A DNA stretch of 64,000 bases, taken from contig NZ_JAIZZH010000001.1 in NCBI RefSeq assembly GCF_020421205.1, forward strand, positions 825,691 to 889,690, written 5' to 3'. The stretch is from Hymenobacter pini (GTDB taxonomy: Bacteria; Bacteroidota; Bacteroidia; Cytophagales; Hymenobacteraceae). The notes beneath the pieces are model-generated. The model did not search any database, was not told the origin of the DNA, and saw nothing but the letters and a program-made list of their open reading frames with translations. The translations under genes and the position numbers were made by a program. Positions 8,241 to 16,796 of the stretch are shown piece by piece. Numbering within the stretch: position 1 is the first letter of the stretch; every line of letters starts with the position of its first letter.

Positions 8241-9605
8241 ATGATACAAACTCCCACTGCTCCTGCCACTGCCGCTCCGGCCGCCACGGCGGTTGGCCGG
8301 TACCGCTGGACGATTTGTGCGCTGGTGTTCTTCGCCACCACCATCAACTACCTCGACCGGGCCGTTATTTCCCTGCTCAAGCCCACCCTGGAAAAGGTGT
8401 TCAGCTGGAATGCCGGCGACTACGCCAACATCGAGTTGGCCTTTAAAGTAGCCTACGCCGTGGGTATGATGGGGGTGGGCCGCGTAATTGATAAGCTGGG
8501 CACCAAAACCGGCTATGCTCTTTCTACGCTGCTGTGGAGCCTGGCGGCCATGGGCCACGCCCTGGTGAGCAGCACGGTGGGTTTCTCGGTGGCGCGGGCA
8601 TTTCTGGGCGTTACGGAAGCCGGCAACTTCCCGGCGGCCATCAAAACCACGGCCGAGTGGTTTCCGCAGCGGGAGCGGGCCCTGGCTACCGGTATTTTCA
8701 ACTCGGGCTCCAACGTGGGCGCTATCCTGGCTCCGCTCACGGTGCCGTTTATTGCCGCCGCCAGCACCAACGGCTGGAAGTGGGCCTTCCTGATTACCGG
8801 GGGGCTGGGCTTTATCTGGCTTGTGCTGTGGTATGTGTACTACGAGGTGCCCGCCCGCCACGCCCGCCTTACCAAAGCCGAGTTCGACTACATCCACAGC
8901 GACGTGGACGATATGGCGGCCGTAGCTGTGGAAACCCAGCCTAAGATTTCCTGGGGCCAGCTGCTGCGGGTGCGCCAGACCTATGCCTTCATCTTCGGCA
9001 AATTCCTGACCGACCCCATCTGGTGGTTCTACCTGTTCTGGCTGCCCGACTTCCTGAATAAGCAATACGGCCTGCAGAACACCGCCGTGGCCCTGCCCGT
9101 GGCGCTGGTGTACATCCTGTCCAGCGTGGGCAGCATAGGCGGGGGCTGGATTCCGCTGCGCCTCATCAAAGGTGGCATGCCCGCTTTCCAGGCCCGTAAG
9201 ATTTCGATGCTGATTATTGCCCTGTGCGTGCTGCCCATCGTGTTTGCCCAGTACCTGGGGCAGCTGAATATGTGGCTGGCCGTGCTGGTAATTGGCGTTG
9301 CCGCTGCTGCTCACCAGGCCTGGAGCGCCAACATCTTCTCCACCGCCTCCGATATGTTCCCGAAGCGGGCCGTGGCCTCCGTAACTGGCCTGGGCGGCAT
9401 GGCCGGCGGCCTGGGTGGTATTCTGCTCACGGCCCTGGTGCAGAAGCGCATGTTTGTGTACTACGAAAGCATCGGGCAGCTGAACAAGGCCTACTTCATC
9501 ATGTTCCTGATTTGCGGGGGCGCCTACCTGTTGGCCTGGGTGCTGATGCAGGTGTTTGCCCCCCGCATGCAAATGATTCGCTTCGACGAACCCGCCGCCA
9601 AGTAA
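8241..9605 (+). CDS. exuT: MFS hexuronate transporter (ExuT-like)
   Basis: A 454-residue major facilitator with about 12 hydrophobic helices, of the anion:cation symporter group that includes E. coli ExuT. N-terminal half: TINYLDRAVISLLKPTLEK; a loop motif DKLGTKTGYALSTLLWSL; then ARAFLGVTEAGNFPAAIKTT and EWFPQRERALATGIFNSGSN, closely resembling ExuT. C-terminal half: FPKRAVASVTGLGGMAGGLG. It most likely imports galacturonate (or glucuronate) with protons at the inner membrane. It sits directly after eda in the catabolic operon, which supports the substrate. Exact specificity cannot be read from sequence. Confidence 0.9.
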   Translation: MIQTPTAPATAAPAATAVGRYRWTICALVFFATTINYLDRAVISLLKPTLEKVFSWNAGDYANIELAFKVAYAVGMMGVGRVIDKLGTKTGYALSTLLWSLAAMGHALVSSTVGFSVARAFLGVTEAGNFPAAIKTTAEWFPQRERALATGIFNSGSNVGAILAPLTVPFIAAASTNGWKWAFLITGGLGFIWLVLWYVYYEVPARHARLTKAEFDYIHSDVDDMAAVAVETQPKISWGQLLRVRQTYAFIFGKFLTDPIWWFYLFWLPDFLNKQYGLQNTAVALPVALVYILSSVGSIGGGWIPLRLIKGGMPAFQARKISMLIIALCVLPIVFAQYLGQLNMWLAVLVIGVAAAAHQAWSANIFSTASDMFPKRAVASVTGLGGMAGGLGGILLTALVQKRMFVYYESIGQLNKAYFIMFLICGGAYLLAWVLMQVFAPRMQMIRFDEPAAK

Positions 9606-9634
9606 ACGAGGCGGCTGTAAGCAGACTCTCAACC

Positions 9635-10111
9635 ATGAAAAACTTGCTGATACTGCTGGTCCTGCTGGGGCTGGCCGGGCCGCTGCGTGCCGTTGCGCAG
9701 GCTTCCAAGAAAGACCAAACCGCCGCCAAAGAGGTGGAACTGCTGGAGCGCCAGCGCTTCGAGGCCCAGGTGAAAAAGGACTACGCCGTGCTGGAACGGG
9801 TGTTTGCCGACGACCTGGTGTACACCCACTCCAACGGCAAGCAGAACAACAAGCAGGAGTACATCCAGAGCATCCGGGACGGTAAAAGCCAGTACGACAA
9901 GATTGAGGTGGAAGCCCTGAATGTGCGCGCCTACAACGACGGCCGCACGGCCGTGGTCAACGGCACCATCACCATCACCCTCCCCAACAAACCCGATGGC
10001 ACTCCCAACCTAGCCCACCTCAAGTACGTGGTGGTACAGGTGAAAGACGCCAAAAAAGGCTGGCAGGTGGTGCTCTGGCAAAGCCAAAAACAGCCCGACG
10101 CCAAAAGCTAA
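9635..10111 (+). CDS. Secreted NTF2-like protein (DUF4440/SnoaL-like)
   Basis: A 158-residue protein beginning with a clear signal peptide ([20 protein letters not shown], then AQ). The frame is open farther upstream, but the ATG at 9635 is chosen because it gives the signal peptide. The mature part reads as a cone-shaped NTF2-like fold: [40 protein letters not shown], and a beta-rich C-terminus with [19 protein letters not shown]. Members of this family bind small molecules or act as diverse enzymes. No specific reaction can be assigned; a periplasmic role in pectin use is only suggested by position, 29 bases after the transporter. Confidence 0.8.
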   Translation: MKNLLILLVLLGLAGPLRAVAQASKKDQTAAKEVELLERQRFEAQVKKDYAVLERVFADDLVYTHSNGKQNNKQEYIQSIRDGKSQYDKIEVEALNVRAYNDGRTAVVNGTITITLPNKPDGTPNLAHLKYVVVQVKDAKKGWQVVLWQSQKQPDAKS

Positions 10112-10229
10112 AAACGTACCCGTAGCGTTTGGGGCCGCAGTCCGGCGCAAGCAACTCACTCATTCAATTACCCTCCACCCGGAATGCACCCGCGCGCATT
10201 CTGCGGGCTCCTCTGTCCCTATTCGTGCT

Positions 10230-11240
10230 ATGAATTTGTCTGTTGAAAACCGCATTGCCCAGCCGGTGGGCACTACCCTGGAGCGCTATATCATGCGCAA
10301 ACAGGCCGAGTTTCCGTTTGCCACCGGCGAGTTGAGCCAGTTGCTGCGTGACATTGCGTTGGCCGGCAAAATCGTGAACCGGGAAGTGAACCGGGCGGGC
10401 CTCACCAGCATCATCGGGGCCATGGGCCAACAGAACGTGCAGGGCGAGGCCCAGCAGAAGCTGGATGTGGAAGCCAATATCCGCTTCATCCGGGCTCTTA
10501 CCAATGGGGGCGAGGCCTGCGCCGTGCTCAGCGAGGAGGAGGACGACATCATCCACACCGGCAACTGCCAGGGCAAGTACGTGGTGGCCATCGACCCGCT
10601 CGACGGCTCCAGCAACATCGACGTCAACATCAGCATCGGCACCATTTTCAGCATTTACCGCCGCGTAACGCCGGTGGGGGAGCCCGCCACTGCCGCCGAT
10701 TTTCTGCAGGGTGGGCGGCGGCAGGTGGCCGCGGGCTATATTCTGTACGGCTCCAGCACTATGCTGGTGTACACCACCGGCCACGGCGTGGCGGGCTTCA
10801 CCTACGAGCAGTCGTTGGGGGAGTTTTTCCTCTCGCACCCCAGCATCACCATCCCGGCCAGCGGCAACGTGTTCAGCTGCAACGAAGGCTACTGGTTTGA
10901 TTACCCCGAATACGTGCGCCATTACCTCACGGAGTGCAAGCGCCAGGGCCAGAGCGGGCGCTACGTGGGTTCCCTGGTGGCCGATTACCACCGCAACCTG
11001 CTCACGGGTGGCATTTACCTGTATCCGCCCACCGGCAAGAACCCCCAGGGCAAGCTGCGCATCCTCTACGAAGCCTTCCCGCTGGCCTACCTGATTGAGC
11101 AGGCCGGGGGCCGGGCCGAAACCGGCACCGGGCCGGTGCTGGATATTGAGCCAACTGACTTTCACCAACGCAGTCCATTATTTGTGGGTTCTCCGGAACT
11201 GGTAGCCAAGCTGTTGGCTGCTGCGGAACCAGCAGCCTAA
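10230..11240 (+). CDS. fbp: Fructose-1,6-bisphosphatase class 1
   Basis: A 336-residue class I FBPase, which hydrolyses fructose-1,6-bisphosphate to fructose-6-phosphate in gluconeogenesis. The metal/phosphate motif [10 protein letters not shown] is at residues 122-131, preceded by the acidic SEEED (101-105). The substrate-binding C-terminal part ([29 protein letters not shown]) is complete. It follows the galacturonate genes in the same direction after a 118-base gap, which fits the need to rebuild hexose phosphates when growing on a sugar acid that yields only C3 units. Confidence 0.97.
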   Translation: MNLSVENRIAQPVGTTLERYIMRKQAEFPFATGELSQLLRDIALAGKIVNREVNRAGLTSIIGAMGQQNVQGEAQQKLDVEANIRFIRALTNGGEACAVLSEEEDDIIHTGNCQGKYVVAIDPLDGSSNIDVNISIGTIFSIYRRVTPVGEPATAADFLQGGRRQVAAGYILYGSSTMLVYTTGHGVAGFTYEQSLGEFFLSHPSITIPASGNVFSCNEGYWFDYPEYVRHYLTECKRQGQSGRYVGSLVADYHRNLLTGGIYLYPPTGKNPQGKLRILYEAFPLAYLIEQAGGRAETGTGPVLDIEPTDFHQRSPLFVGSPELVAKLLAAAEPAA

Positions 11241-11275
11241 AACCCGTAGAAATTCCAGCTAGTTTAAGCATGTGG

Positions 11276-11306
11276 TTTAGGCAGATTGCCCGAACCGTGT
11301 ACCTTG
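11276..11306 (+). promoter_or_regulatory. Possible promoter of the aldehyde dehydrogenase gene
   Basis: TACCTTG at 11300-11306 resembles the Bacteroidota -7 box (TAnnTTTG), and TTTA at 11276-11279 could be the -33 box, 20 bases away. The leader to the ATG at 11362 would be about 50 bases. Judged by eye only. Confidence 0.35.
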
Positions 11307-11361
11307 ACGCGCAATGCTCCGGTTATGGCCGGAGCCTGTGCAACCCAACACCTCTTCCCTC

Positions 11362-12903
11362 ATGGCAAAAATTGTTTCTCCGCAGGTTGAGTTTGGCTTC
11401 CTGCTGCAACAAACCAAAAACGTCACGCCCGAAATCTTCACGGCCGACGGCAACGGCTACCTGAATTTGCTAGAAGGCCGCTGGCAGGAGCCCGGCACGC
11501 CCCGCCCGTTCACCTCACCCATTGATGGCTCCGAAATCGGCAGCCTGCCCATGCTTAGCCGCGAAGTGGCCCTGCGCGCCGTGCAGGCCGCCAAAAAGGA
11601 AGCCGCCGACTGGGCCCGCGTGGACCTGGATGAGCGTAAGCGCCGGGTGCAGGACTGCCTCAACCAGCTGCGCGACAACGTGGAGCTGATTGGCAAGCTG
11701 CTAATGTGGGAAATCGGCAAGACCTACAAGCTGGGCTTCACCGACATTGACCGCGCCATTGAGGGCGTACAGTGGTACGTGGACAACATTGAAGGCATGC
11801 TGGGCCAGCGCAAGCCCCTGGGCTTGGTGAGCAACATTGCCTCCTGGAACTACCCCATGTCGGTGCTGCTGCACGCGGTGCTGGTGCAGGTGCTGTGCGG
11901 CAACGCCGTTATTGCCAAAACGCCCACCGATGGCGGGTTTATTTCCCTCAGCCTGACCTTCGCCATTGCCCGCCGTTGCGGCCTGCCCGTTACGCTGGTG
12001 AGCGGCTCGGGTGGGGAGCTGAGCGACGTGCTGGTGAAAAATGAGGCCGTGGATTGCCTCTCATTCGTGGGCGGCCGCTACAACGGCCGCAACATTGCCG
12101 ATGCCCTCTCGCAGGAGCACAAACGCTACATGCTGGAAATGGAAGGCGTGAACACCTACGGCATCTGGAACTTCAGTGACTGGGACGGCCTCTCTGACCA
12201 ACTTAAAAAGGGCTACGACTACGGCAAGCAGCGTTGCACTGCCTACGTGCGCTTCGTGGTGGAGCGGCGCTTGTTCCCGCAGTTTGTGGAAACCTACTGG
12301 AACACCATCAAAGGCCTCAAAATTGGTAACCCCACGCTGGTTGATTCCGCTGATGATAAGCTGCCCGACCTGGCGTTTGGCCCCGTTATCAACAAAGCCC
12401 AGGCCGAAGACCTGGACCGCCTCTACGCCGACGCGCTGAAAACCGGTGCCACGCCCATCTACGAAGGCAAGCTGGATGATAGCCTGTTCCTGCCCGGTCA
12501 GGACCGCTCGGCCTACCGCGCCCCCCGGGCCTTGGTGAACCTGCCGCGCCAAAGTGAGCTGTACTTCAAAGAGCCCTTCGGCCCCATCGACAGCATTGTG
12601 CTGGTGGACCGAGTGGAGGAACTGGTGGGCGAAATGAACATCAGCAACGGGGCTCTGGTAGGGGCCCTAGCGTCGGATGATGAGAAGTGGGCGGCTCGCA
12701 CCGCCAAAGAAGTGCGCGCCTTCAAAATGGGCATCAACAAGCTCCGCTCCCGCGGCGACCGGGAAGAGGTATTTGGGGGCCTGGGTGAATCGTGGAAAGG
12801 GGCCTTCGTGGGTGGCAACCTGTTGGTAGAAGCCGTAACCGAGGGCGACAAACCGGTGCTGGGCAACTTCCCCGAGGCTACCCTGCTGCCTGAGAAAATC
12901 TAA
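11362..12903 (+). CDS. NAD(P)-dependent aldehyde dehydrogenase
   Basis: A 513-residue ALDH-superfamily enzyme. The ATG at 11362 (MAKIVSPQVEFGFLL) is preferred over the in-frame ATG 48 bases upstream, which would add a non-conserved tail. Cofactor-site motifs are ASWNYPMSVLLHAV and the lysine in VIAKTPTD. The catalytic Cys is in GKQRCTAYVRF (about C292) and the general-base Glu in YMLEMEGVN (about E259, where most relatives read LELGG). The C-terminus has KEPFGPIDSIVL. Substrate unknown. It lies after fbp and before a strong terminator, so it may be the last gene of the carbohydrate block or a separate unit. Confidence 0.85.
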   Translation: MAKIVSPQVEFGFLLQQTKNVTPEIFTADGNGYLNLLEGRWQEPGTPRPFTSPIDGSEIGSLPMLSREVALRAVQAAKKEAADWARVDLDERKRRVQDCLNQLRDNVELIGKLLMWEIGKTYKLGFTDIDRAIEGVQWYVDNIEGMLGQRKPLGLVSNIASWNYPMSVLLHAVLVQVLCGNAVIAKTPTDGGFISLSLTFAIARRCGLPVTLVSGSGGELSDVLVKNEAVDCLSFVGGRYNGRNIADALSQEHKRYMLEMEGVNTYGIWNFSDWDGLSDQLKKGYDYGKQRCTAYVRFVVERRLFPQFVETYWNTIKGLKIGNPTLVDSADDKLPDLAFGPVINKAQAEDLDRLYADALKTGATPIYEGKLDDSLFLPGQDRSAYRAPRALVNLPRQSELYFKEPFGPIDSIVLVDRVEELVGEMNISNGALVGALASDDEKWAARTAKEVRAFKMGINKLRSRGDREEVFGGLGESWKGAFVGGNLLVEAVTEGDKPVLGNFPEATLLPEKI

Positions 12904-12925
12904 GCGGACTTCTTTTGTTAAATAT

Positions 12926-12971
12926 CCACAGCTCTCCGCTAAACATGGTTTAGCGGGGAGCTGTGGTTTTA
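12926..12971 (+). terminator. Rho-independent terminator
   Basis: An 18-base stem with a single G-T wobble (12926-12943 and 12949-12966), a 5-base loop and a following TTTTA tract. It closes the + strand block after the aldehyde dehydrogenase and faces the convergent gene ending at 12998. Confidence 0.88.
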
Positions 12972-12997
12972 TACTGTTGTTTCGGGCGGAATAAACC

Positions 12998-14848
12998 TTA
13001 CTTTTTCTTCAGCGGAATCCGGTAGCCCACGCGTAGGTTCAGTTGGTGCAGACGGGCAAAGTTGGTGGCGGCGTAGGGGTAGAGCGTGAATCCGGTCCGG
13101 CCCAGCCGTAAGTCGGCGCTGACGAAGCCCATACCAGCGTCAGGCTGATTTTTAGCAAAGGCCATTCCCATCAGCACATGACGGCCATCCAGCCTGCCCA
13201 GGCCCGAGCCTAAGCCCAGTCGGGCGGTTGGGTTGCCTACGCCCAGGCCGCCCCGGTTCACGTCAGCCTGCAGGTAGAGCTTTTCCCGAACCCCAATCCA
13301 TGCACCTAAGTCGAGAGTCACGTTCCGAAAATCAGTGTTTTTGATGTCACTCTGCTGGCCCTGATGGCGCAAGCGCCCCACATGCAGCCCCGCCCGGTAG
13401 CCGAGGCCAAACTTCCCAGGGTGCACTTCGGTGCTCCACTCAGCATATGGGTTGATGCTGAACAGCCGGTGGGTGCTGTCCGTCTCACTCAGCAATGTGC
13501 CCGTAATGGGGTCAATAGCCTGGTAGTGAATTTTGTCCTGGCCTCGCCACACGCCCACCCCGAAAGTGGTATGATGGGCGTTATCCTTGTGCAGTTCCAC
13601 GGTGCCGCCCCGCACGACGTATCGGTGGTCGTAGGTAGTGCGGGTGACGGGGCCGGAGCATCCGCCGCCGCCTTCTTCCACGTCCTCAAAATAGGTGCCG
13701 TTACCGGCTCCGGCCGTAATTTCCAGCGTGGTGGTAGTAGAATCAAGCGGCACCTGGCTGGTGAGCAGAAACACGCCGCTGGCCAGCACCAGCGGCAAAG
13801 CCACACGGCCAGGTTGCAGCTGCCGGGCTGAGCCCTGCAGAGCGGCTCCGGCTTCCAGCGTCAACAACGCTAGCAGCAGGGCTTTCATTACCAGTACTTC
13901 GGGGCGGGCCAGCGCAGTGCCGCCAAGCCATGCCGTAATCAGCAGCAGCAAGGCCACCAACAACAGGTTGAGCGTGGGCTTCGTGGAGGGCAGATTCTCG
14001 TACTGGTTGCCAGTAGTTGGCCGCTGCCGGACCCGCCACAGCCAGAAACCCAACACCAGCGGCGTTACCATCAACAGCACCCATTGCAGCTGGTTCATTA
14101 CCAGGCCGGCGTGCTCGTGCAGGGCTCCGCCCACCGGCTCGCTGGCCGGGTCGCGCCAAAACTCAATAAGCCAGCGCCCAGCCAGCAGCAGCCCCAGGTG
14201 CAGCAGGTTGCGGCTGCCGCCCGGCCAGAGCTTATGGCGCGTGAACACCAACAAAATGCCTACGCCAGCACACAATAGCAAGGTGTACAGCTGGGTAGGG
14301 TGCACCGGTAACGAATGAGTAGCGTCCAGTGGAATAGCGCCGCGCATGGCCTGCGCCACGTACGGCCAGGTGCCTGGCCCGTAGGTCAGGCCCCAGCTGC
14401 CATCGGTCAGTTCCCCAAAGCAGCACCCCGTCAGCACACAGCCCACGCACTGAATAGTCAGGGCCACGCACATGGGCAGGGCAAACGCATCGAACATGTG
14501 CCAGCTAAATCCAAACGGCTTGCGCAACGCCAGCAGCACGAGCGTGCCACTGATGGCCCCACCCAGCACGGTGCGGGCCCCCGCCGCGGGCCATTGTCCA
14601 GTAGTCAGTAGCTGTTGCCACTCAGCCCCGGAAAAGGCGAGCAGCTTGGTTCCGAGAATGAAGGCTAGGGTGGAGGAGGCCAGCACTACCAGCCAGGAGC
14701 GCATGGCATATCCGCGCCGCCAGCCTTCCCGCAGCAACAGTAGAAGGTTCAGGCCAAAGGCCAGCACATAAAACGTGGTGTAATAATGGGCGTGAGCGGA
14801 GGCCGGCACAGCCCATTGCAAGGCGGGATAAGCGGATAGAAAATTCAT
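12998..14848 (-). CDS. Lgt-like membrane protein fused to a beta-rich C-terminal domain
   Basis: A 616-residue protein. Residues 1-275 resemble prolipoprotein diacylglyceryl transferase (Lgt): about seven membrane helices, VGCVLTGCCFGELTDGSWGL (135-154) where Lgt has its signature, then HPTQLY (183-188) and GRWLIEFWRDP. The cysteine-rich signature marks it as an Lgt paralogue rather than canonical Lgt, so acyl transfer is uncertain. Two or three more helices follow (about 290-360). From about residue 365 the sequence changes to beta-rich, Gly/Tyr-rich text (FGLGYRAGLHVGR, YLQADVNRGGLGVGN) ending in LRVGYRIPLKKK, reminiscent of outer-membrane beta proteins. A fusion of an inner-membrane enzyme with such a tail is unusual. 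No frameshift is visible; the frame is continuous. Confidence 0.75.
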   Translation of the reverse strand: MNFLSAYPALQWAVPASAHAHYYTTFYVLAFGLNLLLLLREGWRRGYAMRSWLVVLASSTLAFILGTKLLAFSGAEWQQLLTTGQWPAAGARTVLGGAISGTLVLLALRKPFGFSWHMFDAFALPMCVALTIQCVGCVLTGCCFGELTDGSWGLTYGPGTWPYVAQAMRGAIPLDATHSLPVHPTQLYTLLLCAGVGILLVFTRHKLWPGGSRNLLHLGLLLAGRWLIEFWRDPASEPVGGALHEHAGLVMNQLQWVLLMVTPLVLGFWLWRVRQRPTTGNQYENLPSTKPTLNLLLVALLLLITAWLGGTALARPEVLVMKALLLALLTLEAGAALQGSARQLQPGRVALPLVLASGVFLLTSQVPLDSTTTTLEITAGAGNGTYFEDVEEGGGGCSGPVTRTTYDHRYVVRGGTVELHKDNAHHTTFGVGVWRGQDKIHYQAIDPITGTLLSETDSTHRLFSINPYAEWSTEVHPGKFGLGYRAGLHVGRLRHQGQQSDIKNTDFRNVTLDLGAWIGVREKLYLQADVNRGGLGVGNPTARLGLGSGLGRLDGRHVLMGMAFAKNQPDAGMGFVSADLRLGRTGFTLYPYAATNFARLHQLNLRVGYRIPLKKK

Positions 14849-15189
14849 TGCGTAGTTGGTAAATGAAAGGCCGCTTCTGGACTGGAAATGTCAGTAAAAA
14901 AGCCGCTCCCATCTACCATAAGCAGGTATGCAGGAGCGGCTGGATACAGAGGTAACAACCAGTCGGCTAAAGGAGGGCGGTGTGACCCGGCACAGCAATA
15001 GAGAGGGTGAATAACTGGTTGAAAGGTAGTTTTCACCCACTGCCAAACGACAACGAACTTACAGCTACTTCAGACTTTGCAGAGAGAAAAATACATATAT
15101 ATGCTGTTGAAAATCATAGCGTTGATATAAGTAAAATATGATTTTGAAATTGTGTGATTTTGATGATAATCTGCACTGTAAGTAGCCTA
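14849..15189. other. Gene-free gap with terminator and AT-rich patch
   Basis: The left part holds a - strand terminator (separate entry). The right part (about 15075-15180) is markedly AT-rich and includes a 9-base perfect inverted repeat (15110-15118 and 15137-15145, AAAATCATA/TATGATTTT). I see no convincing gene; a 63-residue - strand frame here runs through the hairpin and looks spurious. Confidence 0.6.
14895..14941 (-). terminator. Rho-independent terminator (- strand)
   Basis: Perfect 9-base stem (14901-14909 and 14933-14941, AGCCGCTCC/GGAGCGGCT) followed on the - strand by six T. It would end transcripts from the SDR gene (15190-16704) before the Lgt-like gene begins at 14848. Confidence 0.8.
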
Positions 15190-16704
15190 CTATGGTGCAG
15201 CAGTACCCCGTACGTGCGTTGCGGGCGTACTGGTAGCGGGCTGCGGATTCGCCGCAGTGCCATACTGCACAATATTCTCAATCATGCCTTTGAAGATGAT
15301 AAAGTGAAAGGGAACCAACGAGTACCAATACAGCCGCCCCGCGAGGCCATGAGGCCGGAAGGCGGCCAGCTGTTCCAGGGTATGGGTACCATCTTCATTG
15401 GGTAAGATGCGGAACTGCAGCCAGGCCTCACCGGGTAATTTCATTTCGGCGTAGAGCAACAGACGGCGGCTGGCGCGGTCCGCTACCAGCACCCGCCAGA
15501 AATCCAGCGGGTCGCCGGTGCGCAGGTCGGTGGGGGAGCGGCGGCCCCGGCGCAAACCCACGCCGCCCACCAACTTGTCCAGTAGCCCCCGAATCCGCCA
15601 GAGCCAATCCACCTTATACCAGCCCCGGTCCCCGCCAATGCTCCAGATGTTCTGCAGCACCTCCCGGGGCGGTCGGGTAAAGCGCAACGTCTGGCGGTCG
15701 GTAAGCAAGCCGTGCTGTGGAATCTGGATGTGGTCCATGTAGTTGCGCGGCATCACGCCGCTGCTCAGTGCGTCGCTCCAACTGCTAACCACCTCGTTTT
15801 GCTCAATGCGCTGGAAAGCCAGCTCCACGGCGGCGCGGTAGGGCATGCAGGCGTGCGGCACAGCCTCGGCAATGCTGCGGCGCGGGTCAGCCACAGTATC
15901 GTTGCGTAGGCTTTCCACCAGACTCTGGGCCAGGGAAAACGTGGTGCTGGTAACCAGATACAGCCACCATGACGACAGCCGGGGCGTGAGCACCGGTACC
16001 GTGATGATGTACCGCTTGAGCCCACGCGCGGCGGCCAGCTTCAGCAGCATTTCACGGTAGGTCAATACATCGGGCCCGCCAATATCAAACGACTGGCCCA
16101 GGCAGGCTGGGTTATCGAGCACGTGGGTGAGGTAGTGCATCACGTCGCGAATGCCAATGGGCTGGCACCGGGAGTTCAGCCAGCGCGGCGTAATCATCAC
16201 GGGCAGCTTCTCCACTAGGTCTCGGATAATCTCAAACGAGGCCGAGCCCGACCCAATGATAATGCTGGCCCGCAGTACCGTGAGCTGGGCAGAGGTGGCT
16301 TTGCGTAGCGCTTTTTCCACGGCTTTACGGGAGCGAAGGTGTACACTCAGGGCCCGGTCGTTGGCAATACCCGAGAGGTAAATAATCTGCCGGCAGCCAG
16401 TGCGGTTGATGTAGGCCGTGAAATTGCGGGCTGACTGCTGCTCCAGTCGGAAGAAATCCTTATTGTGCCCGCTCATGGAATGCACCAAGTAATACGCGGC
16501 GTCAATATCCAAGGGCAAATCAACCAGTGAATCGGGCTTGAGCAGGTCGCCCTCAGCCACCGTGATGCGGCTGCGCAGGCTTTCGGGTAGCTCGAAGCGG
16601 CGGGCGTCGCGCACGAGGCAGGTAACGTGGTGGCCGGCCTCCACCAGCAGCGGTAGCAGGCGCTGGCCAATGTAGCCATTGGCCCCGGTGAGCAGAATCT
16701 TCAT
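15190..16704 (-). CDS. SDR-family oxidoreductase with C-terminal DUF2867
   Basis: A 504-residue protein. The N-terminal 290 residues form an atypical/extended short-chain dehydrogenase Rossmann fold: LLTGANGYIGQRLLPLLV with the TGxxGxxG pattern at the very N-terminus, DIDAAYYLVHSMSG, and QIIYLSGIAN. The second half (WSDALSSGVMPRNYMDHIQI onward, ending in LYWYSLVPFHFIIFKGMIENIV) matches the DUF2867 domain that commonly follows this kind of Rossmann domain. Probably a NAD(P)-binding epimerase-like or quinone/lipid-related oxidoreductase; substrate unknown. It is apparently monocistronic, with a terminator downstream. Confidence 0.85.
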   Translation of the reverse strand: MKILLTGANGYIGQRLLPLLVEAGHHVTCLVRDARRFELPESLRSRITVAEGDLLKPDSLVDLPLDIDAAYYLVHSMSGHNKDFFRLEQQSARNFTAYINRTGCRQIIYLSGIANDRALSVHLRSRKAVEKALRKATSAQLTVLRASIIIGSGSASFEIIRDLVEKLPVMITPRWLNSRCQPIGIRDVMHYLTHVLDNPACLGQSFDIGGPDVLTYREMLLKLAAARGLKRYIITVPVLTPRLSSWWLYLVTSTTFSLAQSLVESLRNDTVADPRRSIAEAVPHACMPYRAAVELAFQRIEQNEVVSSWSDALSSGVMPRNYMDHIQIPQHGLLTDRQTLRFTRPPREVLQNIWSIGGDRGWYKVDWLWRIRGLLDKLVGGVGLRRGRRSPTDLRTGDPLDFWRVLVADRASRRLLLYAEMKLPGEAWLQFRILPNEDGTHTLEQLAAFRPHGLAGRLYWYSLVPFHFIIFKGMIENIVQYGTAANPQPATSTPATHVRGTAAP

Positions 16705-16796
16705 GGCAGCTTCCAGACAGTGTACTTTTGTCTAACTGCTCAGGTAGCAAGGAGGTTGTACTGGCTGCCTTAGGTTACGGTGAGAGGCTGCTAATT

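Noticed and set aside
14845..15036. 63-residue - strand frame between the SDR and Lgt-like genes
   Set aside because: It runs through a rho-independent terminator hairpin and has no protein-like pattern.
16723..16730. Perfect TAnnTTTG box (TACTTTTG) on the + strand
   Set aside because: It points into the antisense strand of two - strand genes with no + strand gene to drive; taken as chance.
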